Part shown: piece after piece, positions 37,529 through 49,674 of the stretch | Numbering within the stretch: the first letter of the stretch is position 1 | How the letters are laid out: every line of letters begins with the position of its first letter | Origin: Jaltomata sinuosa | Taxonomy: Eukaryota; Streptophyta; Magnoliopsida; Solanales; Solanaceae | Length of the DNA: 64,000 nt | NCBI GenBank assembly: GCA_003996215.1 | Contig: QJPP01000467.1 | Span: 186,001 to 250,000 of the forward strand | Reading direction: 5' to 3' | Made by a program: the position numbers and the translations under genes | Notes under the pieces: generated by a model | Told to the model about the DNA's origin: nothing | Databases searched by the model: none | Seen by the model: the letters and a program-made list of their open reading frames with translations, nothing else

Positions 37529-38976
37529 GGGCCTGTTTGGAAAGTCATCTTGAGAATTAGATTTGGTGTAATTGGGTGTAATTATACTGTTTGGCCTGTT
37601 TGGTTGGTCAGGTAATTACTTGAATAGCAGGTAATTGGATGTAATTGGAAAAGGATAATTACACTCTTCAATTCATAAGGGAAATGTGTGAATTGCTGGT
37701 AATTACATGGTGTAATTACAAGCTTACTTTTTAATTTCTTCCTTTTTATTTTAATTTTAATTTCTTTTCATTTTAATTAATTGTTTTTATTTCTATTTAT
37801 TTTAAATTCTTTTATTTTTATTTTTATAATTTTTTTAAATCTATTTTTTTTTAAATCTATTTTTTATTTTACATTATTTATATTTAATTTTCTTACATCT
37901 CATTTTTCAACATTTACTTTTTAGATTCCATGCAATTGCTCGTATTATTTGTTTTTAAATTATTTTCTCCTTTTAGCATACCTTCTTTACCATTCTATTT
38001 TTTTAACTAATATAGGATTCATAGTTGAATGATGTTATAGACTTAAGTTCTTTTTTTCTTCTGAATTATATTTATTTAAATTATGTAAATATTTTACAAA
38101 AGAGTATTATGCTCACTTTTTTTAATTTTGAATTATGTTATATTTTTGGTTCATAATTATTTGCTTTAAAAGTATGGACTTGTTATTTCACATTGCATGC
38201 CATTCATTTTTCAGTTAGAATTGTTATATTATATTTTTTTCAAATAGTTAAATAATTCTATGACATTATATTTATACTATTAATCTTTTTTTCGTCAAAC
38301 ATGCATTTCATGATTTTCTTAAAAATTATGTACTTTTAGTTTTTATGATTAATTAAATTAAAATACACTAACTTGAAAGATATGTCAATTATTTTTTATA
38401 ATATTAGTTTAAAATATACATTTATTAATTAATATATTTTCAAGAGACAATATATATATTTAAAATTCTTAATTTAATATCATTTATAAATTCCCTTATT
38501 TGTCAAATATTGATTTTTAATTTTTGATAATTAACTTTATCCTATAATTTTAATTATATAAGTATATATGTAACTACACTTGTACAACCAAACAGTACAC
38601 TTGTAATTACAATGTACTCCCTCCTTCCCATTTTATGTGACACCATTACCTTATTAGTCCGTCCCAAAAAAATGTCACCTTATTATAATTAGAAATAATT
38701 TAACTTTAAAATTTTCCTTTTACCCTTAATGAAATGATTTACAACCACACAAATATCTAAGAATTACTTTAGACCATAAATTTCAAAAGTCTTCCTTTTT
38801 TTCTTAAACACTGTGTCAACTGAAACTGTTCCACATAAAATGAAACGGAGGGAATAATTACATTGTGGTAAATAAACATGTCATGGTAATTACTAGACTG
38901 TGTAATTACTAGGATGATAATTATTATCCTAGTAATTATACTAATTTCAATTACTAGGTGGCTTTCCAAACAGACT
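37529..38976. mobile_element. hAT-like non-autonomous element
   Basis: The ends are imperfect inverted repeats: GGCCTGTTTGGAAAGTCA on the left and GGCTTTCCAAACAGACT on the right. The flanks (cacttagg and tttagagc) only weakly suggest an 8-bp duplication. Subterminal regions on both sides are packed with TAATTAC / GTAATTA words, the layout of hAT transposase-binding regions. The centre (about 37730-38560) is AT-rich without coding potential. It contains a Stowaway MITE. Confidence 0.7.
38617..38854. mobile_element. Stowaway-like MITE nested in the hAT element
   Basis: The inverted repeats are CTCCCTCCTTCCCATTTTAT at the left and ATAAAATGAAACGGAGGGAA at the right, flanked by TA on both sides (38615-38616 and 38855-38856). 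These are the standard features of Tc1/mariner Stowaway MITEs. About 238 bp with no coding capacity. Confidence 0.9.
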
Positions 38977-39430
38977 TTAGAGCGCATGAATCTTTAATGT
39001 CTTGTTTCATGGAATCTATCATCCTAATTCACCCCCAAATTTCAAATTATCAACAAACAACCATTCTAGCAATTATATATATTCACTAAAAATCAATAAA
39101 TTACACTCCCCATACAATAATTTAGCATGATTCACAAGTTGGAGAATTCAAGTATGTAATTTCACCTTTCATAGGTCTACAAAATTACTAGCTAAAAATA
39201 GCAAATTAAACAAAAAAAAAACTAAAAACTAAAATTAAAAACTAATACCTAATGATATAAATAAAAATTACCTTAAGAAAGCATAAGAATTCATACCTTG
39301 AAGGATGATTCTTGGAGAAGAAAGCTTGAAGGAATGAAGTCTTTAGCTAAAGTTAGAGAGATAAATATTTGAAGTACACTAGTGGATTTATACTAAATAT
39401 TTTTTCCTTTTTTATTATTTTATTTTATTT
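38977..39430. other. AT-rich sequence left of E4
   Basis: This is unremarkable AT-rich sequence in the E7 upstream region, ending in runs of ATTTT against the E4 LTR. No gene is seen apart from the promoter/leader motifs described for E7. Confidence 0.4.
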
Positions 39431-42400
39431 TGTCACGACCCGATTTCTCGGTCATGATGGCACCTACAACCCTCCAGTAGGAGAACCAATCCCCGTGGCC
39501 CAGAACGGTTAGTAATGTGCCACATTCTATCAACTATAATGGAAAAACAGTTCAATAAGCGGAAGCTAGGGAACAAGATGCAGATAATAGAAAACAAGAG
39601 TAATATGTACAATGCGGAAGCTAAACCAAACCCAAAACCTGGTATCATAGCGTATAAGAGCTGGATCTACATAAGGAGTACAAGGGTCTAAAACAATATA
39701 TACAAAGCTGTCTCCGAGTAGAAATAGAGTAGATAATCAAAAGATAACTAAAAGCTAAGCTCCGGTAGCCAATACCTCACCCTCAACCTAGAATATCGCA
39801 AAAGCAGCTCCTCCCACGAGTCTCCAATGAGCTAACGACGATGGCCCACACTAGGATCTGCACCAAAAGATGAAGAGTGTAGTATGAGCACCAAATGTGA
39901 AGCATAAGGTACCCAGTAGGTATCATAGGCCGACTGGGCACATATAAGATAAAAGCATAGTAACATACAAAATAGAAGTAAGTAGTCACATAAATCAATG
40001 AAAAGTACACAGGATCAAGCCCAGAGGGAAGACAACAGAATAACATACAAGGCTAGCAAGTAAAATATATACACAACAGGCACAGGTCATAGTAAGAGAC
40101 GACGCTCCAGGGATCCTCGCAAAAATAATATATATAAATAGGTTTTATAAGTGGACGGTATACCGGTAACCTAAAGTATAAGGAAAGGGAGAGAAGAGTA
40201 AAGATAGGCATGCTCGGAAAAACAGGAATCCAACACCAAACTAATCATATCAATCTCAAACCAGAACTAACAAAATTGCAGTATATAATCTCAAAATCAT
40301 AATCGTGATAGGGATAGTATCATGATAAAGTAACAAGAGACTATCTACAGTCCTCCGACCGCCCATACAACCGAGGAACACAATCAAGTGAAAACAAAAC
40401 CCTTCGGCCGCCCATACAGCCGGACCGTACACTCAACAAACACCAAACAAGGGTGGAGACTCAAACAATGAATAACATGTTATGAAATGACAAGACAGTG
40501 AAACCTTAGTGTCAGTATGTTACCCCCTCTGGTGCCCCAAATGTCCAGTAAAGGGGGGGATCCATGGAAAGGCTTCTCCCAAGTACATCTTCTCTGCTGT
40601 AAACTCCTACCCCAGGTCACCCTTTTGCCCATAGCACTTGGTCCAGAATGATAGAGTCCATGGAGGTCTACTCGTAGACCACATACTACACTCTATTCTT
40701 AAAACTGTTTGGAGTACCACCGGATCCAAACTAGTCACCAATGCTCGAAATGTGTGCCTGAGTCCTATCCAGGTCTAAATATGTGAAATAAATGCAATAA
40801 ATCCCCTCCAAAGGTGCCCGGGTGTCTCCAGGTCTAAAAAAGTAGTAAAAAAGGCTGTTGCTCGGCTTTATCGAGTCTAATCTCACTTTTTTTTATAAAT
40901 AGCGAGAATCAATCCAGTACCTCGGTCCATCTGAGTCAAATAAAAGATATGAAAATAGAGACATCTCTCTTCTTTTAACCTTTCTTACCCCAAGAAGATC
41001 CATAAAAGGGATAACAAACCATTTCATAACACATTTTACCAAAAATGGGCCCCCAAGGCCATGCAAGGTTTGGAAATCATAAATAGTAGGCCCGAAGCCA
41101 AAACCGTAGTAAAATCGAGCACAAAAATTTGTTATATGCATGATAATGGCATGCTCAATTGAAATTAATTGCGCAATGGCTCACAAACAACCTAACGGCC
41201 CTGCATAGGCCCACAGCTACTCAGCAAGCATAACCAGCCTAGAAGGATAATTCTATGTCTGGGACTCGCGGACATTCCCAATAACCCACCTTCTATGTTC
41301 CAAAGTCAACAAGGCCTAACAAGACCATAAGGGTGCATAAAATGTATCATGCAAGTACTACAAACATCGGAGGAAGGAAAGTAGGGGAACGTGTATAAAG
41401 TGGTCAAGGTGTGTGTTACCAACCTAATCATCCCAACACAAGGATGTCAGCTAGTACAATTTTATCCGATATATGCTAAGTCTAGGGAGTTTAGACCGTA
41501 ACCTACATGTTGTCTGATGACAAGCTGCTGGGATAATGAAATCCAAGCCTGAATCACTCCGAGCAACCCCGAATAATGGTCAATCTATAAAAAACATAAA
41601 TATTACATCAAGGCTAGTCAAACGATACTTATATTGCTATAACAATAGCCGAGCCAAAATTTGGGTCACAAGCGAGCCCGCGAGGTCCACAACTCTAAAC
41701 TAAACACGAAAAGGAGAACGATGACTGCCATGATGCCAAGACTACATGCTCCAAAATTAGGCACAATTGGTCAAGAGAAGGACGCCAAAACAACCCGCTC
41801 AAGTTGAGGTTTAAAGATGAAAATTTAAGAAAAATAATCAGAAATTAGGCAAGGAATACTAACCACAATGAGAGAAATTAAGCCAAGACGGATAATTCTT
41901 CAAGCCCATGAGCGCAAGAATATATAGTTGCTTAAAATAGGCCAGCCCAGGCTCCACAACGTCCCTTCAAGTGCAGGCGCGCACGTATCGACGGCCAAGA
42001 GAGCGCAGGGGCACTGGAGGACTTGGCATAGCCTGGCGCGCAGGTGCCCTGCCCAGGCGAAGGTGCTCCCAAGGCCACGCCCCGGCTTCCAGGATAGCAA
42101 CATCAACAGGAAAATGCCAACTTTGGTAGATTTTTCATCGAACAGACCTCCGGGAAAGAGTTCGGGGTCCCGCAAATGCAAATGAAAAGAGCTAATCGAC
42201 TAAAAATGGCATTCCGGACTCAATGGAATCGACAAAAATCCCATCGAAGGTCGATATCACAAAAGGGTGGGCCCCACGCTCGAGAACCAACTTTGACCAA
42301 ACTTTCCAAAATAAAACAAGGCCAAAAATGAGTCTTGAGGCCTCGGTACAAAATCCAAAGGTCCCCCTAGCCCAAAGTCGACATTCCGAAGTTAACACCG

Positions 42401-42791
42401 TTGTCAGAATTTCTATCCGAGGCCGTCTTCTCTAAATGTTGACCAAAGTCAAACTTTTAAGTTCAACTTGGCTGAAACACAAAAATTAAGACGAGACGAA
42501 ACTGAAAGCTCCCAGAACCTGTCCAAGAGTCCTTCTAGACCAAAATCCATGCTCCGAAGCTAACAGAACTGTTAAAATTCAATTCTGTGGGTGTTAGCTA
42601 AGAATGTTGACTAAAGTCAATGATATTCTAAGTTAAGCTCTAAAACAGGAAAAGGGCAAAACAACCAAACGATTGACCAGGGCAGCGAACTACCGGTCCC
42701 AGCAAGCCATAAATGACTTGGGCCCACTACAGGAAAGCTCTAACAGTACAATGAATGCGTAAATGCAAAGATGACCGGAAGGGTCATCACA
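39431..42791 (-). repeat. E4 3' LTR (3.36 kb)
   Basis: On the minus strand it starts TGTGATGACCC and ends CGGGTCGTGACA. The start was fixed by comparison with E5, where the same TTAGTAGTGGAT-type sequence precedes the LTR. The U3 terminal dyad is at 42770-42788. A GC-rich block (about 41941-42080) sits directly upstream of the TATA box (41921-41927). The shared LTR module is at about 39871-39944. Confidence 0.85.
41921..41927 (-). promoter_or_regulatory. E4 LTR TATA box
   Basis: The minus strand reads AACTATATATTC directly after the GC-rich block, the same arrangement as in the E1 LTR. It lies about 865 nt into the LTR. Confidence 0.55.
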
Positions 42792-43908
42792 AAATCCACT
42801 ACAAAAAAACTTTCGTCTTTGAAAGTCAAGAAGAAGGGAGTACCTAAAGGCTCGAACAACTGCGGATACTGAGCAAACATCCTCCTCGACCGAATGATGC
42901 CTACACTGAACTCTCACAACCAGAATCTCCCTAGATCTCAATCTCCTGATATCTCTGGCCAGAATAGCAATCGGCTCCTCAACAAATGATAAACTCTCAT
43001 CCAACTGAACCAAATCCTAATGTAACACATGAGACACATCAGGCATATACTGGCGCAACATTAAAACATGGAAAACTGGGTGAAAAGCTAAAAACATCAG
43101 AGGAAAGACTAACATATAGGCAATACTACCAACTCTCTGTAGAATCTCAAACGACCCAATAAACCTGGGGCTAAGCTGGCCCAGCCGACCAAATATCATC
43201 ACGCCCTTCATGGGCGATACTCGGAGAAAAACCAGATCACGAATATTGAACTCCAAGGCATGAAGTCTACGATCAGCGTAGCTCTTCTGCCTACTCTGGG
43301 TAGCCCTAAGTCTATCCTGAATCAAACAAACTCGGTCTAAGGAATCTCTAAGCAAATATGTACTTTGCGGTCTGGACTCTAAACCATCAAACCAACCAAT
43401 CGATGATCTACAATGCCTATCATACAAGGCCTCGAAAGGTGCCATGCCAATGCTTGAATGAAAGCTATTATTTTAAGCAAACTCGACCAATGGCACAAAC
43501 TGATCCCATGAACCTCAAAAGTCAAGAATGCAGGCCCGAAGCATATCCTTCAGGACTTGAATACTCCTCTCGAAACTGAGATGTGAACTGAGTGCCGCGG
43601 TGTGAAATGATATAAGTTGGGACCCCATGCAACCGAACAATCTCATGAAGGTAGATCTGGGCTAACCTCTCAGTACCATACGAAGTCTAAATCGGCAAGA
43701 AATGTGCTGACTTAGTCAGCCTATCAACGATCACCCAAATGGAATCAAACCCACGAGGAGTACAAGGCAAACCAATAATGAAGTCCATAGTAATACCTTC
43801 CCTTTTCTACTTAGGAATGGGATATCGCTGCAACAAGCCACTCAGTCTCACGTGCTCTAACTTTACCTACTGGCAGTTTAAGCACTGATATACAAACTCA
43901 GCTATGTC
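42690..43908 (-). pseudogene. E4 integrase core, C-terminus and chromodomain-like tail
   Basis: The core between about 43450 and 43908 is read only in pieces: the LHGVPTYIISHRGTQF-type region near 43600 shows that the second catalytic Asp has become His. The frame 43017-43445 gives FEALYDRHCRSSIGWFDGLE, QKSYADRRLHALEF and SPRFIGSFEILQRVG. The tail frame 42690-43013 has LDESLSFVEEPIAILARDIR and VQCRHHSVEED, then runs past the usual end into the 3' LTR, so the final chromodomain residues are disturbed. Several stops separate these frames. Confidence 0.8.
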
Positions 43909-45417
43909 CTACTTCATACCACACCACCAGTAAAGCTGCCTCAAATCTCTATACATCTTCGCCGCACCAGGATGAATGGAGTATCTAAAACTATGTGCCT
44001 CATAGAGTATCAACAAAAACAAATCACTAACCCTCAAAATACAAAGTCGACCATCAAACCTCAAAATACCATCAGAACCCAGAGTAGCCCGGCTAGCCTC
44101 ACCCCAAACTACCTGATCACGAAGGTCACACAGATTTTGATCCTCAAACTGTCGACTCTGAATATGATCTACTAGAGTAGAACATACCTGAACACTGGCA
44201 AGAACTCTGTTGGGATCCGACAAGTCAAGCCTAACCAATCGGTTGGCCAAGTACTGGATATCCAAGGCTAACGGTCGCTTCGAAACTGAAAGTAAAGCTA
44301 GGCTACCCATACTCATCACTTTCTGACACAAGGCATCCACCACCACGTTAGCCTTGCCTAAATGGTATAGAATAGATAAATCGTAGTCCTTCAGTAGCTC
44401 AATCCGTCTCTTCTTTCTCAAGTTTAGCTCTCGCTGACTCATAATATACTGAAGACTACAATAGTTGGTGAATATCTCATAGTGAAATCCATACAAGTAG
44501 TGCCTCCAGATCTTGAATGCGAAGACTACCGCTGCCAACTCTAAGTCATGAGTGGGGTAGTTGCGCTCGTGATCCTTCAACTGTCTAGATGCATATGCTA
44601 TTACTCGACCCTGCTGCATCAACACACAACCAAGATCAACCTCTGAAGCATCAAAATACACAGAGAAACTCTGACCCTCAACCGGCAAAGTCAAAACTAG
44701 AGCTGAAGTCAATAAGGCCTTAAGCCTCTGGAAGCTGTCCTCGCACTGATCGGACAACTGAAATGGAACATCCTTCCTAGTCAGCATAGTCAAGGTTGCT
44801 GCTATGGAAGAAAACTCCTCAACAAACTGTCTGTAGTACAGGGCTAACCCAACAAAGCTGTGAACCTCAGTACGAGTAGTAGGCCTAGGCCAATCACAAA
44901 TCACAGAAATCTTACTCGGGTCAACTCTAATCCCATTCTTAGACACCACGTGCCCTAGGAATGCAACTGACTCAAGCCAAAACTCACACTTTGAGAACTT
45001 GGCATAAAGTCGATGATCGCTCAAAGTATGAAGTACAGTCCTCAAGTGCTTCTCATGCTCATCTCTACTCTGGGAGTATACCAGGATGTCATCAATGAAG
45101 ACTATCACGAACATGTCCATGTATGGGCTAAGCACCCTATGCATCAAGTCTATGAAGTTTGCGGGGGCATTAGTCAACCTAAAAGACATCACCAGGAACT
45201 CATAGTGACCATAACGTGTCATTAATGCTGTCTTAGGGATGTCCTCCGCCCTAATCCTCAAGTGATGGTAGTTGAACTTCAAATCAGTCTTCAAAAACAT
45301 GGCGGAACCTTGAAGTTGATGAAATAAGTCATCAATCCTCGGCATCGGATACCTATTCTTCACTGTCACCTCATTCAACTGCCAATAGTAAATACACATC
45401 TGCATCGACCCATCCTT
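43909..45417 (-). pseudogene. E4 RT, RNase H and integrase zinc finger, 498-codon open frame
   Basis: This is the longest uninterrupted frame in the window (43909-45405). The RT occupies about residues 1-200, with motif A as FLKTDLKFNYHHL and motif C VFIDDILVYSQSRDEH (near residue 107), both with their Asp. RNase H spans about 235-365: VYFDASEVDLG, THDLELAAVVFAF, then TNYCSLQYI where the usual TDHRS has Asn for Asp, and VVDALCQK. The integrase finger ends the frame (YSIHPGAAKMYRDLRQLYWW, residues about 476-495) before a stop. The RT N-terminal part lies in the next frame (45418-46101) across one stop. Confidence 0.9.
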
Positions 45418-46140
45418 CTACATTATAAAGAGAATAAGAGAACCCCAAGGAGATACACTCGGTCTAATGACCCCCTTAGCTAAGAAGTCCTGGAGCTTCT
45501 CCTTAATGTCTCTCAACTCAGCAGGAGCCATACGGTAGGGAGGAATAGAAATGGTCTTGGTGCCTGGCTCTAACTCAATGGTAAAATTAACATCTCCCTT
45601 ATGTGGAAGGCCTGACAGCTCGGTAGAAAACACATCTAGGAAATCTCTAACCACAGGAATAGACTCAGGAGACGTAGGGTCAACACTAGCATCTAGGACA
45701 TATGCTAGGTAATCTAAACACCCAAGGGAAATCAACTTTCTAGCTCGAAGACAAGAGATGATCCCAGATGGTGCATGGCTAACAAAACCCTGGCTCACAA
45801 CCAGGGATACACTGGGCAAGGCTATGGTAACGATCTTGGCATAACAATCCAAAACCTCATGGTGAGGGGATAACCAGTCCATGCCCAGTATCACTTCATA
45901 ATCTAACATGTCAAGGATCATCAAGTCACCCCAAGTCTCCAAATCACCAACATAAATGATGCAAGATCTCACAATCTGATCCACTACTAAAGAATCTTCT
46001 ACTGGGGTCGAAACAAAAAAAGGAACAGATAATAGCTCACTAGCCAAAGTAGGTAGATACATATGAACAAGTGGACCCAGGATCAAATAAAGTTGTAGCA
46101 CACTGATGGCACACAGGAATCGTACCTGTAATCACAGTAT
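45418..46140 (-). pseudogene. E4 protease and RT N-terminus
   Basis: The active-site segment reads TTLFDPGSTCSYVS in one frame near 46095-46060, and the rest of the protease (PFFVSTPVEDSLVV, VILGMDWLSPHHEVLDCY) is in the neighbouring frame 45418-46101, so a single-base frameshift lies just after the active site. The frame goes on into EFLDVF-type linker sequence, IPPYRMAPAELRDIKEKLQD and RPSVSPWGSLILF. The D-P-G-S core is the best kept protease site in the window. Confidence 0.85.
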
Positions 46141-47700
46141 CTGAGGTCTCCGCCTCTGGTCTCCCAAGGACTGCATAAAACTAAAGACGACTTCCCCCTG
46201 CTCGACCGCCATCCCTACCACCTGCTCTCTCACACGAGGCACCTCCCCTAGCCTGACCACTACCCCCTCTAGCTGGAGGCTGAACTACTCGTAATGGCTT
46301 GGCCGATGGAGCGGCTGGCTGAACTGTACCACTCTAGAGGCAATCTCTCCCATAATGACCCACAACCCCACACTCATAATAAGGTCCTGACGGTTTGAAG
46401 TGTAAAGATGGACCAACAGAACTTGAATGACCACCAAGGCCTGATGCCCCGGAAGATACACCTCTTGAAGAATGACTGCTCTGGCCCTGATGGCTACCCT
46501 GACCCTGCTCAAACAAAGTACCACCCATAGTTTGAAGCAAAGATTTAACCAATTGGCTGGACTGACCCTGATACTGTTGTGGCTGATAACCTCGGCCCCA
46601 TTTGCCTGAACCTCTACCCCCTAACGGGAACCACTGTAGCCACCCTGATGTCGAGGCCTCTTATCTCTGGCCCTGAAGTCATAACGACACAAATCCTCTA
46701 TGGTGCGAGCATAATCTAAAATGGCCTGAAATGATCTACCACGGGCAACCAATATCGCGGCTGGCTTCCTAAATTCCGACCTGAATCCCCAAAAGAATGT
46801 GTGAATCATGTCCGGCTCGGTAGGAAAGATCATAGATCCAAATTGTGCTAACTGATGAAAATGGGTCTCATAATTAGATATAGTCATACATCCCTACATA
46901 ATCCGATTAAACTGCTCCCTTCGACACTCAAGATCACTCTGAGGTAGGAACTTGGCCATAAAGGCCTCATAAAACATAGACCAGGTCAAAGGAGGCGATG
47001 TAGAAGATCTGCAAGCAACATGTTGTCTCCATCATAACTTCGTTGGGCCCTCCAACTGATAAGTAGTGTAGCCAACCCCGTGAGACTCCAATAACCCCAA
47101 ATGATGCAATATCTCCTCACAGGTAGTGATAAAATCATGTGGGTCTTGACCCGGTGTACCAGCAAAGCTCGGCGGTGCCAATCTTAGAAATCTACTCAAG
47201 GCCTTCTGCTCCCCATCTGTCATAGCTGGGCGAGGACGAAGAGACTAGGCAACTGCTGGAACCAAAATAATCTTGGCATGGGGAGCCGCAGTAGCAGGCT
47301 TCGCTCTTGAACTCTGAACACCCAGCGCTACCCCCTGAGTGGATGTCTGTGCTACCTCAGAAGGTCTCTCCCCTATCATACCTAATAGCTGTAGTAGCAA
47401 CTCCCAAATATCGAAAGACTGAGCTGGGGATGAGGCTAGTACAGAAACTGGTGCTGGAACTAGCACTGGAGCTGGTGGTACCTGCGTTATCCCCGGGCCC
47501 ACATATTATTGCTCTAGAGCAAACTCTGTCTTGTAGTCAAACGCGGGCTCTATCTCAACTCTAGAAGATCTAGATGGTGTTGCTTCTCTGGGATGACCCC
47601 TACCTCTACCCTTGCGACCACCCCGACCTTTAGCTGGAGTCGGATGTGCAGGGGCACAAGGCTCTCCTCCGCCAAAAGATGAAGATCTTGTATGAACCAT
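46141..47700 (-). pseudogene. E4 gag
   Basis: It starts at the ATG at 47700 (MVHTRSSSFGGGEP), about 200 bases after the PBS. Successive frames separated by stops give an Ala/Pro-rich region (47245-47502), a capsid start FLRLAPPSFAGTPGQDPHDF (47032-47223), ISNYETHFHQLAQFGSMIFP (46621-46887), and a Gly/Ser/Gln-rich tail (46285-46552). The zinc knuckle near 46335-46380 reads YYECGVVGHYGRDC, with the first Cys replaced by Tyr. Confidence 0.85.
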
Positions 47701-47895
47701 CTGCAGAAGAGTGAACCAGAATAAGTGAGATTTCTAGAAACTTTCAAGGATACTACGCACGAGAGAGAACCAGAAAAGTCCACTTTCCTAAGATGTCACT
47801 ATAGCCTCCCGAACATTGAGTACAGACGTCTCCACCTCGATTCGCAAGACTCTACTAGACATTGACTCCTATATAAATGACACTGGTGAACCTAT

Positions 47896-47908
47896 GGCTA
47901 TGATACCA
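47896..47908 (-). promoter_or_regulatory. E4 primer-binding site (initiator tRNA-Met, one mismatch)
   Basis: The minus strand reads TGGTATCATAGCC three bases inside the 5' LTR end. It matches the initiator tRNA-Met complement with one change (CATAG for CAGAG). Confidence 0.85.
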
Positions 47909-47911
47909 AGC

Positions 47912-49674
47912 TTTCATGACCCAATTTCTCAGTCATGATGGCACCTAAAACCTCCCAGTAGGCGAACCAATCCCCGTGGCCCGGAACGGTTAGTAATGGG
48001 CCACATTCTATCAACTAAAATGGAAGAACAGTTGGATAAGCAGAAGCCAGGGAAAAATATGCAGATAATAGACAACAGGAGTAATATGTACAATACAGAA
48101 GCTAAACCAAACCCAAAACTTGGTATCATAGTGTATAAGAGTCGGATCTACATAAGGAGTACAAAGGACCAAAATAATATATACTAAGCTGTGAAATAAA
48201 GTACATAATCAAAAGACAACTAAAATCTAAGCTCCAGTTGCCAAGAGCTCACCCTCAGTCAAGAATATCGCAAAAGCAGCTCCTCGCACGAGTCTCTAAT
48301 GAGCTAACAGCAATGGCCCACACTAGGATCTGCATAAGGTACCCAATAGGTATCATAGGCCGACTGGGCACATATAAGATAAAAGCGTAGTAACAGAATA
48401 AATAGAAGCAAGTTGTCACATAAATCAACAAAAAGTACACAGGATCTAGCCTAGAGGGAAGACAACAGAACAAAATACAAGGCTAGCAAGTAGAATATAT
48501 ACACAATAGGCACAAGCCATAGTAAGAGATGACGCACCTGGATCCTCGCAAAAATAGCATATAGAAACAGGTTTTATAAGTGGATGGAACACTGGTAACA
48601 TCAATTATAAGGAAAGGGAGATAAGAGTAAAGATAGGCATGCTCAAAAAACAGGAATCCAACACCAAACTAATCATATCAATCTCAAACCAGAACTAACA
48701 ACATTGCTGTATATAATCTCAAAATCATAACCGTGACAGGGGATAGTATCATGATAAAGTAACAAGAGTCTATCTACAGTCCCCTGGCTGCCCATACAAT
48801 CGAGTAACGCAATCAAGTGAAAACAAAACCTTCGGTCGCCCACACAACCGGAGCGTACACTCAACAAACAGAAAACAAGGGTGGAGCCTCAAACAATGAA
48901 TGATATGTTATGAAATGCCAAGACATTGAAACATTAGTGTCAGTATGTTACCCTATCTGGTGCCCCAAAAGTCCAGTAAAGGCGGGATCTATGGAAGGAC
49001 TTCTCCCAAGTACATCTGCTCCGCTATAAACCCCTACCCCCAGTCACCTTTTTGCCCGTAGCACTTGGTCTGGAATGACAGGGTCCATGGAGGTCTACTC
49101 GTAGACCATATACTACACTCTAACCTCTAAATACCGTCCGGAGTACCACCGGATCCAAACTAGTCACCAATGTTTGAAATGTGTGCCTGGATCATATCTA
49201 GGTCTAAATCTATAAAAATAAATGCAATAAATCCCCTTCAAGGGTGCCCGGGCATCTCTACGTCTAAAACAATAGTAAATCAAGTCTGTTGCTCGGCTTT
49301 ACCGAGTCTAATCTCACTTCTTTATAAATAGTTGGAATTACTCCAGTACCTCGGTCCACCCAAGTCTAATAAAAGATAAGAAATTAGAGACATCTCTCTC
49401 CTTTTACCCTTTCCTACCCCAAGAAGATCCATAAAAGGGATACCAAACCATTTCATAACACATTTTACCAAAAATGGGCCCCCGAGGCCATGCAAGGTTT
49501 GGAAATCATAAATGGTAGGCCCAAAGCCAAAAACCTAGTAAAATGGAGTTGAAAATCCGTTATATGCATGATAATGGCATGCTCAATCAAAATGAACAGC
49601 CCAACGACTCACAAACAACCTAATGGACCTGCACAGGCCCACCGCTACTCAGCAAGCATAACCAGCCTAGAAGG
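47912..49674 (-). repeat. E4 5' LTR, truncated
   Basis: It aligns with 39431 to about 41245 and breaks off after AGCCTAGAAGG at 49674, where the 3' LTR continues with ATAATTCTATG. About 42 bases present at about 39861-39903 are missing near 48337; the gap is bounded by the short repeat GCA. The U3 promoter half is absent. Confidence 0.9.

Larger units (their letters stand above)
37224..39430 (-). other. E7 upstream region: possible promoter, first exon and intron
   Basis: On the minus strand a TATA-like TATAAAT lies at 39386-39392. A short leader runs to CAAG, followed by GTATGAATTC (donor-like, intron starting at 39296), and an acceptor-like pyrimidine-rich AAG lies at 37224. If real, the intron is about 2.07 kb, of which about 1.45 kb is the inserted hAT-like element. 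The AAGTGTGGGG word also occurs at about 37468-37477. The splicing model is inference from motifs only. Confidence 0.35.
39431..49674 (-). mobile_element. E4: Ty3/gypsy chromovirus-like element, minus strand
   Basis: The 3' LTR (39431-42791) is complete. The 5' LTR (47912-49674) is homologous to its first 1.8 kb and then ends abruptly against E6. Between them the minus strand has PBS, gag, protease, RT, RNase H, integrase and tail. It belongs to the same broad family as E1 and E5: same post-pol sequence and similar U3 start. The missing U3 half of the 5' LTR explains the absence of a target duplication. Confidence 0.92.

Noticed and set aside
41900..42435. Four overlapping open frames in the E4 LTR
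   Set aside because: Same reason: GC-rich U3 block with few stops on either strand and no recognisable protein.
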